DNA of 12,400 nucleotides. Source: Ignavibacteria bacterium. Its GTDB lineage: Bacteria > Bacteroidota > Ignavibacteria > UBA10030 > SZUA-254. How positions within the stretch are numbered: position 1 is the stretch's first letter; the number at the start of each line of letters is the position of its first letter. Shown piece after piece: positions 6,501-12,400 of this stretch. The stretch lies in NCBI GenBank assembly GCA_005877655.1, contig VBOC01000066.1, forward strand, positions 1 through 12,400, in the 5' to 3' direction. The notes beneath the pieces were generated by a model. The model was given only the letters and a program-made list of their open reading frames with translations. It did not search any database and was not told the origin of the DNA. A program made the position numbers and the translations under genes.

Positions 6501-6606
6501 GCGAGGTCAAGTCCTGTGCAACGGGAATCTTCCGAACCCCGCCAGATCCGGAAGGAAGCAACGGTACGAAGTCATTCTCGTGTGACACAGGTTAGCTTGA
6601 CCTCGT
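6501..6606 (+). ncRNA. ffs: Small bacterial signal recognition particle RNA (4.5S type)
   Basis: The RNA core of the SRP, binding Ffh to deliver nascent membrane and secreted proteins. The conserved helix-8 region is plain at 6532-6564: CCGAACCCCG, then GCCAGATCCGGAAGGAAGCA and ACGG, with the GGAA tetraloop and the symmetric and asymmetric internal loops bound by Ffh M domain. Outer stems confirm it: GCGAGGTCAAG (6501-6511) pairs fully with CTTGACCTCGT (6596-6606), allowing one G-U, and CCTGTG (6513-6518) pairs with CACAGG (6586-6591). The whole is one hairpin of about 106 nt without an Alu domain, as in E. coli. No strong U-run terminator follows, only TTATTTA. Ends are placed from the pairing and could be off by several bases. 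Confidence 0.93.
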
Positions 6607-6625
6607 TATTTAAGCGCCCTCCCTA

Positions 6626-6654
6626 TTGCAATCCGGGCCGGAATTTCGTATTTT
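6626..6654 (+). promoter_or_regulatory. rng: Putative promoter of the rng-led operon
   Basis: TTGCAA (6626-6631), a 17-bp spacer and TATTTT (6649-6654), placed 20 bp after the SRP RNA. The -10 box is imperfect. A start near 6661 would give a leader of about 277 nt. It uses the same TTGCAA box and 17-bp spacing as the LTD promoter. Confidence 0.4.
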
Positions 6655-6868
6655 ATTATTATTACCTCAGATTTTAGTCGAAATTTGAGCGATTTCCTCA
6701 GTTTATTTATGCTAATTCATTTCGCAACAGGTCTCCGGTCAACGATGCTGAGCATGGCCTCTCTACAAGTGTTTTCTTCCCCGGGAAGAAATTCGCTCGC
6801 CTCGTTCCGTGACTTCGCCCCGGCACCGATCCGTCGGCGACGTTGCTGTGACAACCAAACACTAACAA

Positions 6869-6918
6869 GGAACCCATTGCAGGAATCTTCCACAAGTTTT
6901 CTATCGGAAAAGGGTTCC
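6869..6918 (+). promoter_or_regulatory. Inverted repeat in the rng leader next to the SD
   Basis: GGAACCC (6869-6875) pairs with GGGTTCC (6912-6918), and inside it TTTTC (6897-6901) pairs with GAAAA (6907-6911), so the two stems would stack. The outer stem ends exactly at the base before GAGGAG (6919-6924). It may tune translation or serve as a cleavage site for the encoded RNase, as the structured 5' leader of E. coli rne does, but this is inference from a short repeat. Confidence 0.3.
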
Positions 6919-6937
6919 GAGGAGCGAACGCCTTCTC

Positions 6938-8671
6938 ATGAGAAAAGAAATAATTATCAATGCCGTCGCTGATGAAATCCGAATTGCCATAACGGAAGAT
7001 AAGCGGCTTGCCGAGCTCTATGTCGAAACCCCCGAAAAAGAGCGGATGGTCGGCGATATTTACCTGGGGAAAATTGCAAAAGTCATGCCCGGGATCAGGG
7101 CAGCATTCATCGATCTCGGCCTCAATCAGGATGCCTTCCTTCATTTCTCCGATATCGGAAGTTCCCTCCATGAGTACTCCGCGCTGATCGGCGACGAAGA
7201 TTCGGACGTCGACACAGACGAGGACTCCGACGAAGAAGAAACGGCTCTGCCCACTCTAGTTGAAGAGAAATCTTCCTTCGGCGTTCAGCCGGCGGTAGAG
7301 ACACTTCCGCCCGGACAGGGGCGGAACCGTGATCGGGATGGGGGCGGCGGACCCGGTCCGTCCCACGATCGATCCCGCGAGCGGGAAAGGGGCGGCCAAA
7401 GGGGACCCCAGCGCCAATCCAGAAACGACGGCAGGAGCTCCCCCGCCCCGGACCTCAAACGGGGCCAGGATATCGTCGTGCAGGTCACGAAAGAGCCGGT
7501 AGGAAAGAAAGGGGTGAGAGTCACATCCGAGGTTTCCCTCCCCGGGAGATTCCTCGTGCTATTGCCGTTCGACGGGAAGATCGGCGTTTCAAAACGGATG
7601 ACCAACTTCAGGGAAAAACGACGCCTGCGCCGCATCGTCCGCAGCATGCTGCCGGAGGGATTCGGCGTTATCATCAGGACCGTCGCCCAGGACAAAGACG
7701 AGGGCTCGCTCAGGCAGGATCTGGAGTCGCTGCTCGCGTCATGGCGGGAAATCGAGAAAGGCATGAAGACCCAGCAGGCCCCCGCGCTGCTCTATAAAGA
7801 CATGGCGACCACGTCATCCGTCATCCGGGACCTGTTCACCGACGCCGTCGACAGGGTTGTCATGGACTCGCCCAAACTGTACAAGGACATCCGGGCGTAC
7901 GTGAATCAGGTTTCGCCGCAGATGATCGAAAAGATCGAGCTCTATAGAGAGCGCGAACCGATCTTCGACGCCTTCAAGGTCGAAAAGGAAATCGCGACGT
8001 GCCTGAACCGGAAGGTCTGGCTCAAAAGCGGGGGATACATCATCATCGAGCAGACCGAAGCGATGGTCGTCGTCGACGTCAACAGCGGGCGGTACGCGGC
8101 GAAGCGTGAGCAGGAACAGAATTCGCTCCGGACAAATCTGGAGGCCAGCCGGGAAATTTGCCGGCAAATCAGGCTTCGCGATCTCGGGGGAATCATCGTC
8201 ATCGATTTTATCGATCTGCAGGACGAAAGGAACCGGAAGAGGATCTACGACGAGCTCCGGAAGGAATTCCGGAAGGATCGGGCAAAGGTCACCGTGCTTC
8301 CGATGACCGAAATCGGCCTTGCGCAGATCACCCGCCAGCGCATCCGTCAGAGCATCCTTCACAGTTTCAGCGAACCCTGCCCGGTCTGCGGCGGAGGGGG
8401 GATGATTCAGTCGAAGTCGAGCATCGTCAACCAGATCGACCGGTGGGTGAGAAGGTTCAAAGCGGAATCCAGTGAGATCCGATTGAAACTAAGCGTCCAT
8501 CCGAGCGTGGCTGCGTATCTTCGTGAGGGGATGATCGGCCGGCTCACGAGAATGCAGTGGAGGTACCGGGTGCGGATCCGGCTCGAGCAGGACCAGAAAC
8601 TCCCGATCGCGGAGTTTCGCTTCCACTCTCCGAAACAGAACAGGGACGTCACCGAGCAATACAGCTCCTGA
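6938..8671 (+). CDS. rng: Ribonuclease G/E with acidic and Arg/Gly-rich insertion in the S1 domain
   Basis: Cytosolic endoribonuclease for mRNA decay and rRNA/tRNA processing. 577 residues, longer than E. coli RNase G (489), without the long scaffold tail of RNase E. The S1 RNA-binding domain starts at about 38 (GDIYLGKIAKVMPGIRAAFIDLG). It is interrupted at about 86-173 by an acidic run (86-101) and an Arg/Gly/Ser-rich run (129-166), and resumes at DIVVQVTKEPVGKKG (178-192). The catalytic Mg-binding aspartates are D380 (VVVDVNSGRYA) and D423 (VIDFIDL); their 43-residue spacing equals that of E. coli RNase E D303 and D346. The Zn-link CPVC at 481-484 is intact, so a dimer-forming active enzyme is expected. 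A small C-terminal domain ends at 577. GAGGAG lies 13 nt before the ATG. The transaldolase gene follows after 15 bp. Confidence 0.95.
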   Translation: MRKEIIINAVADEIRIAITEDKRLAELYVETPEKERMVGDIYLGKIAKVMPGIRAAFIDLGLNQDAFLHFSDIGSSLHEYSALIGDEDSDVDTDEDSDEEETALPTLVEEKSSFGVQPAVETLPPGQGRNRDRDGGGGPGPSHDRSRERERGGQRGPQRQSRNDGRSSPAPDLKRGQDIVVQVTKEPVGKKGVRVTSEVSLPGRFLVLLPFDGKIGVSKRMTNFREKRRLRRIVRSMLPEGFGVIIRTVAQDKDEGSLRQDLESLLASWREIEKGMKTQQAPALLYKDMATTSSVIRDLFTDAVDRVVMDSPKLYKDIRAYVNQVSPQMIEKIELYREREPIFDAFKVEKEIATCLNRKVWLKSGGYIIIEQTEAMVVVDVNSGRYAAKREQEQNSLRTNLEASREICRQIRLRDLGGIIVIDFIDLQDERNRKRIYDELRKEFRKDRAKVTVLPMTEIGLAQITRQRIRQSILHSFSEPCPVCGGGGMIQSKSSIVNQIDRWVRRFKAESSEIRLKLSVHPSVAAYLREGMIGRLTRMQWRYRVRIRLEQDQKLPIAEFRFHSPKQNRDVTEQYSS

Positions 8672-8686
8672 TCAGGAAAGGGATCT

Positions 8687-9334
8687 ATGAAGATTTTTCT
8701 CGATACGGCCAATATCAACGAGATCAAAGAAGCCGCGAGCATGGGGATGCTTGATGGCGTCACGACAAATCCGAGCCTCGTCGCGAAGGAGGAGAAGCGC
8801 GATTTCAAGGAGCTTCTGAAGGAAATCTGTTCGGTCGTGAAAGGGGATGTGAGCGCCGAGGTGGTTTCGACGGACCTGAACGGCATGATGCGCGAGGGGC
8901 GCGAGCTCGCAAAAGTTGCCGATAACATCGTTGTGAAGGTGCCGCTCATTAAAGAAGGGCTCAAGGCCGTCATGTGCCTCAAGGCGGAGGGCATCCGCAC
9001 GAACGTGACTCTCTGCTTCTCCCCCAATCAGGCCCTGCTTGCCGCCAAGGCCGGCGCGTACATCGTCAGCCCCTTCGTCGGCCGGCTTGACGACATCAGC
9101 ATCACGGGGATGGAACTCATCCGGCAGATTATGACCATCTACCGGAATTACGCCTACGAAACACAGGTCCTCGTCGCGAGCGTTCGTCATCCGATCCACG
9201 TCGTGGAAGCCGCGATGATGGGCGCGCATATAGCGACGATGCCATACTCCGTCCAGACCCAGCTCATCAAACATCCTCTCACGGACATCGGACTCGAACG
9301 GTTTCTCGCCGACTGGAAGAAGGTTCAGAAGTAG
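8687..9334 (+). CDS. tal: Transaldolase, small TalC/FSA-type
   Basis: A 215-residue single TIM-barrel of the class I aldolase transaldolase family (subfamily 3, MipB/TalC). It transfers a dihydroxyacetone unit between sugar phosphates in the non-oxidative pentose phosphate pathway. Signature segments: [13 protein letters not shown] (4-16), DGVTTNPSL (23-31), the Schiff-base lysine K84 in [15 protein letters not shown] (106-112), and SPFVGRLDD (128-136). Position 130 is Phe, as in true transaldolases; E. coli fructose-6-phosphate aldolase has Tyr in the matching SPFV-like motif. That favours transaldolase over fructose-6-phosphate aldolase activity. Length is full for this short subfamily. AGGAAAGGG precedes the ATG. 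It sits 15 bp after rng and 4 bp before gcvT. Confidence 0.93.
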   Translation: MKIFLDTANINEIKEAASMGMLDGVTTNPSLVAKEEKRDFKELLKEICSVVKGDVSAEVVSTDLNGMMREGRELAKVADNIVVKVPLIKEGLKAVMCLKAEGIRTNVTLCFSPNQALLAAKAGAYIVSPFVGRLDDISITGMELIRQIMTIYRNYAYETQVLVASVRHPIHVVEAAMMGAHIATMPYSVQTQLIKHPLTDIGLERFLADWKKVQK

Positions 9335-9338
9335 GTTG

Positions 9339-10442
9339 ATGAAGCAAACCCCCTTTTTTGCGATTCATCGAAAGCTCGGCGCAAAAATGGTCGAATTCGG
9401 CGGCTACGACATGCCGATCCAGTACACCGGAATCCTTGAGGAGCACAAGGCGGTGCGGAATAAGGCCGGCGTGTTTGATGTTTCCCACATGGGCGAATTC
9501 GAGGTCCGTGGCGCCGATGCCCAGGCGTTCGTCCAGCGGATGACGACGAACGACACGTCGAAACTTTCCGATGGAAAAGCCCAGTACTCCCTACTTTGTT
9601 ATGCCGACGGAGGGATCGTCGACGACCTCCTCGTGTACCGGTTCGAGGAGCATTTCATGCTCGTCGTCAACGCGGCAAACATCGGGAAGGATCTCGAGTG
9701 GTTGAAGTCGAACCGCTCGAAACTCCGCGTCGAGATAGTTGACCGGAGCGAAGAGACCGCCCTCCTCGCCGTTCAGGGACCGCGCTCGGAAGAGATCCTC
9801 CAGAAGCTCACTCCCGCCGACCTCTCGCACGTTCCCTACTATTCCTTTGTCCGGACGAGGGTTGCCGGATTCCCGATGACCGTCTCGCGGACCGGCTACA
9901 CCGGAGAAACCGGCTTTGAAATTTACTTTGCGGCTGACACTGCGACGGCGGAGCGGGTCTGGGACTCCCTCATGGAGGCGGGGAAGGATTTTGGAATCAA
10001 GCCGGTCGGACTGGGCGCCCGCGACACGCTCAGGCTCGAAATGGGGTACTGCCTGTACGGAAACGACATCGATGCCACCACGAATCCCCTCGAAGCGGGT
10101 CTGGGCTGGATCACGAAGCTCGAGAAGGGCGATTTCATCGGCCGCGATGCACTCGTGAAGATCAAGCAACAAGGCGTGAAACGAAAACTCATCGGCTTCA
10201 TGGTCGAGGGAGAGAAGGCATTCCCGCGCCAGGGCTACGAGATCAGACTGAACGGCAGTTCGCTCGGGCTTGTGACGAGCGGGACGGTTTCGCCGGTGCT
10301 CGACAAAGGGATCGGGCTCGGCTACGTAGATACCGGCGCCGCGCAGCCGGGATCGCGCGTGAATATCCTGATCCGCGAGAAGGAAGTCGCGGCCCGGGTC
10401 GCGAAGGTACCATTTATCAAGAAGGAACAGCATGCCGGGTAA
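9339..10442 (+). CDS. gcvT: Aminomethyltransferase, glycine cleavage system T protein
   Basis: Takes the aminomethyl group from lipoyl-H protein and, with tetrahydrofolate, yields 5,10-methylene-THF and ammonia, in the cytosol. 367 residues, full family length. Start taken at ATG 9339; TTG at 9336 would only add one Met. Visible landmarks: FGGYDMPIQY (20-29), AGVFDVSHMGEFEV (43-56), GGIVDDLLVYR (91-101) with the essential Asp of this motif at 95-96, RTGYTGETGFEIY in mid-chain, LRLEMGYCLYGNDID, and LGWITKLEKGDFIGR opening the C-terminal barrel. No gcvH or gcvP is in the window, so the rest of the system must be elsewhere. The end overlaps comB by 11 bp, implying translational coupling. Confidence 0.96.
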   Translation: MKQTPFFAIHRKLGAKMVEFGGYDMPIQYTGILEEHKAVRNKAGVFDVSHMGEFEVRGADAQAFVQRMTTNDTSKLSDGKAQYSLLCYADGGIVDDLLVYRFEEHFMLVVNAANIGKDLEWLKSNRSKLRVEIVDRSEETALLAVQGPRSEEILQKLTPADLSHVPYYSFVRTRVAGFPMTVSRTGYTGETGFEIYFAADTATAERVWDSLMEAGKDFGIKPVGLGARDTLRLEMGYCLYGNDIDATTNPLEAGLGWITKLEKGDFIGRDALVKIKQQGVKRKLIGFMVEGEKAFPRQGYEIRLNGSSLGLVTSGTVSPVLDKGIGLGYVDTGAAQPGSRVNILIREKEVAARVAKVPFIKKEQHAG

Positions 10443-11196
10443 GAGCCCGATCAGGATAGAGACGCGCTTCACGCCGCGCGAGGTCGATGAGTTGCACTTC
10501 AAAGACAAGAACGTGGTGGTGATCGACGTCCTAAGGGCGAGCACGACCATTGCGGTCGCGCTCAGAAACGGGGCCAAGGAAATTATTCCCGTCGCGAACG
10601 TCGAAAGCGCCGTCAAGATCTCGGGCAGCCTCTTCGGAGACGTGACGTTGCGGGCCGGGGAGCGGAACGCCAGGAGGATCGAAGGGTTCAACCTCGGCAA
10701 TTCGCCGCGCGAGTTTACCGAAGCGGTTGTGAGGGGGAAGTCGATCATCTTCATGACGACGAACGGAACTTCCGCGATGGCGAGGGGGCGCCATGCCAGG
10801 AAGCAGATCATCGCCGGCTTCATCAATCTTTCGATGGTCGTGAACTTCCTGCGCGATCTGATGAGTGACTTTATCATACTCTGCGCGGGCAGGGAAAACG
10901 GATTTTGCATCGAGGATGCCGTTTGTGCCGGCAAGATCATCAACCGGCTTGCCGGCGATTCTGAGCCCGAATTGATTCTGGACGACAGCGGCAGGGCGGC
11001 TGCGGCGCTCGACATGAATTTCGGCGCCGACATTTTGAAAATGCTGGAACGGTCGACCCACGGCGCCTATCTGTCGGAAATCGGCTTCGCGGAAGACCTC
11101 AAAGTCTGCGGCGAGCTGGATTCCGTCTCTGTTCTTCCGGTGCTGTCGGGCAGCGTCATCCGTGTGAACAAACAGGACAATACGCGAACTGCCTGA
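10432..11196 (+). CDS. comB: ComB family protein (2-phosphosulfolactate phosphatase-like)
   Basis: A 254-residue protein of the ComB family, Mg-dependent phosphatases that in methanogens convert 2-phosphosulfolactate to sulfolactate in coenzyme M synthesis. Conserved blocks: VVIDVLRASTT (29-39), AGERN (75-79), EGFNLGNSPREF (84-95), MTTNGT (108-113), CAGRENGFCIEDAVCAG (151-167) and STHGAYL (208-214). Length and motifs are complete. The start ATG lies inside the end of gcvT, with AAGGA (10422-10426) five bases ahead. Many non-methanogenic bacteria have ComB homologues, and their substrate is often untested; no other coenzyme M or sulfolactate gene is seen here. The family call is secure and the exact substrate is not. 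Confidence 0.9.
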   Translation: MPGKSPIRIETRFTPREVDELHFKDKNVVVIDVLRASTTIAVALRNGAKEIIPVANVESAVKISGSLFGDVTLRAGERNARRIEGFNLGNSPREFTEAVVRGKSIIFMTTNGTSAMARGRHARKQIIAGFINLSMVVNFLRDLMSDFIILCAGRENGFCIEDAVCAGKIINRLAGDSEPELILDDSGRAAAALDMNFGADILKMLERSTHGAYLSEIGFAEDLKVCGELDSVSVLPVLSGSVIRVNKQDNTRTA

Positions 11197-11222
11197 GACA
11201 TTAAGCCCGAAGTGAAGCCGCG

Positions 11223-12400
11223 ATGACGGAAAGTCCGAAAAATATCCCCCGATCCCCGGCTCCAAAGAAGCAGAAAGGACATGCAAGGGAGGTTATCGGG
11301 ATCCTTCTAATGGTGAGCGGACTCCTGATCGCCTCCAGCATCGTCGCATACACCAGGAACGACGAGCCGCTGCTCGAGAAGCTCTCCGCGACGGATCTCG
11401 TGCGGCTTATCTATAACAGCGACGTGAAGGCTGCGGTCAGCGGGATCAAGAAGCATTTCGGCCTTCTGGGCGCACTCGTCTCCAACTTCTTTATAAACAG
11501 TACGGTCGGATACATTTCCCTTCTGATCCCCCTCCTCATGCTCGCGTGGGGATGGCTCGTGCTCCGGAGGCTGAACCCCCGCAAGTTCGTTACGATTACC
11601 AATTACGTGATTATATTGATGCTGCTCTTCTCGGCCTCACTCGGGGTCGTCAATCTGATTGCAGGAGGCATCCGCAATGAATGGAGCGGTGCGATGGGCG
11701 CGTTCGTGGCGGACCTGTCGGCCAACCTGTTCGGCACGACCGGCGCTGCCATCGTCTTGTGCACCCTGATCTTCATCGCGGTCGTTTTCGCGATCGATCT
11801 CGACATCCAACGGACGCTGGAACGGCTGAAGACGATCGGCGAGGGGATACGCGGGCGGATCCCGAAGGGGAAGGAGTTCGCGGAAATCGAGGTGGGATCC
11901 GGCGCAGAGGAAGAGTTTGCTGAACCGGCAATCCGGCAGGAGCCGGTGCGGCGTCCTGCTCCTGAAAGGAGTTCCATCGATATTTCCGTTGAGGAACCGG
12001 GAGAGATCCCCGATGAGGAGCTCCGGGAAACCGAAGACTCGCTATCCCCTTCCTCCTTACAGCCACCCGCCGACGAGCCCGCCGAGATCGATTATGTTTT
12101 TCCCTCCGTCGAGCTCCTCGACCCTCCTCGGCAGATCGACATCGTCGGTCCGGATGAACTGAAAGGCAATGCCGAGCTCGTTCGCGAGAAGCTCGCCCAT
12201 TTCGGCGTTGAGATCGAATCGGTGAGCGTGACACCGGGGCCGGTCATCACGCTTTATGAACTTGTTCCCGCCTCCGGCGTGAAGATCAGCAGAATCGTTA
12301 ACCTCGCAGACGATCTGGCGCTGGCGCTGGCGGCTCGGGGGATTCGCATCATCGCCCCGATACCGGGGAAGAGCGCCGTCGGGGTTGAGATTCCGAACAA
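11223..12400 (+). CDS. ftsK: DNA translocase FtsK/SpoIIIE, N-terminal part (cut by window end)
   Basis: Septum-anchored DNA pump that clears chromosome ends during division. 392 codons are visible and the frame is open to the last base. The N-terminal membrane domain has four hydrophobic segments at about 24-43, 96-114, 124-146 and 172-191. A charged, Pro/Glu-rich linker runs at about 205-290, short for the family. The start of the motor is clear: YVFPSVELLDPP (291-302), then VSVTPGPVITLYELVPASGV (334-353), the segment RIVNLADDLALALAARGIRI (357-376) and the APIPGKSAVGVEIPN tail (378-392). Walker A/B, gamma domain and stop lie beyond 12400. The ATG at 11223 has only a weak SD and follows comB by 26 bp, so it is likely in the same operon. 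A minor downstream start is possible but would cut the cytosolic N-tail. Confidence 0.95.
   Translation, partial: MTESPKNIPRSPAPKKQKGHAREVIGILLMVSGLLIASSIVAYTRNDEPLLEKLSATDLVRLIYNSDVKAAVSGIKKHFGLLGALVSNFFINSTVGYISLLIPLLMLAWGWLVLRRLNPRKFVTITNYVIILMLLFSASLGVVNLIAGGIRNEWSGAMGAFVADLSANLFGTTGAAIVLCTLIFIAVVFAIDLDIQRTLERLKTIGEGIRGRIPKGKEFAEIEVGSGAEEEFAEPAIRQEPVRRPAPERSSIDISVEEPGEIPDEELRETEDSLSPSSLQPPADEPAEIDYVFPSVELLDPPRQIDIVGPDELKGNAELVREKLAHFGVEIESVSVTPGPVITLYELVPASGVKISRIVNLADDLALALAARGIRIIAPIPGKSAVGVEIPN

Larger units (their letters stand above)
6607..6937 (+). other. Intergenic region and leader ahead of rng
   Basis: This 331-bp gap has no credible coding frame. It holds a promoter-like pair (6626-6654), then a leader of about 277 nt ending in a hairpin region (6869-6918) and the GAGGAG (6919-6924) that serves as a rather distant SD, 13 nt before the ATG of rng. 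Between 6660 and 6865 nothing recognisable was found. Confidence 0.5.

Noticed and set aside
6495..6677. A 60-codon plus-strand frame over the SRP RNA
   Set aside because: The region is explained by the SRP RNA fold; the peptide has no SD or family pattern.
7814..8362. A 182-codon minus-strand open frame within rng, rich in Asp/Leu/Pro
   Set aside because: It lies opposite the catalytic core of RNase G, including both catalytic Asp codons, so it is a shadow.
9591..11033. A 480-codon minus-strand open frame opposite gcvT and comB
   Set aside because: Both sense genes match strongly conserved families over the full length; the antisense product shows no recognisable motif.
12316..12334. Short ctggcg repeat
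   Set aside because: It encodes the LALALA part of a conserved FtsK helix and is explained by codon use.

Overview
The window looks like a chromosomal piece of a moderately GC-rich, SD-using bacterium of the FCB group (Bacteroidota/Chlorobiota, perhaps an Ignavibacteria-like lineage). This is an inference. It rests on a large exported protein with lamin-tail (LTD) domains and a C-terminal FlgD/T9SS-like sandwich domain, on a small-type SRP RNA, and on the general look of the proteins. No rRNA or tRNA is present to fix the taxonomy.

Layout. 1-475: an AT-rich strip with a DUF1801 gene and possibly the tail of an upstream gene. 539-3124 (minus): an 861-residue secreted multidomain LTD protein, convergent with DUF1801. 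3125-3479: a divergent intergenic region with a good minus-strand promoter. 3480-6027: a two-gene NfrA/NfrB-like unit, consisting of a TPR plus outer-membrane barrel protein and a membrane GT2 glycosyltransferase. Both genes carry 3'-end lesions. An in-frame TGA cuts the last 26 codons off the barrel, and a frameshift detaches the conserved tail of the glycosyltransferase. 6090-6458: a stand-alone CheY-like receiver with a strong SD.

6467-6606: a promoter and a small signal recognition particle RNA (ffs), which is not protein coding and is recognisable from its GGAA-loop helix and closing stems. 6607-6937: a second promoter-like pair and a structured leader. 6938-11196: a tight same-strand run of rng (RNase G/E with a disordered insertion in its S1 domain), transaldolase, gcvT and comB, followed 26 nt later by ftsK (11223 onward), which is cut by the window end before its ATPase motifs.

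The housekeeping run (RNA decay, pentose phosphate/C3 metabolism, glycine cleavage, sulfolactate phosphatase-like, chromosome translocation) shows co-directional spacing of 4-26 nt or overlap, consistent with co-transcription but not with one pathway. The most distinctive part is the NfrA/NfrB-like envelope system. In E. coli the named homologues form the phage N4 receptor and an exopolysaccharide export machine. Here the pair is much smaller, has no c-di-GMP-binding C-terminal domain, and is either decaying or misread at both 3' ends.
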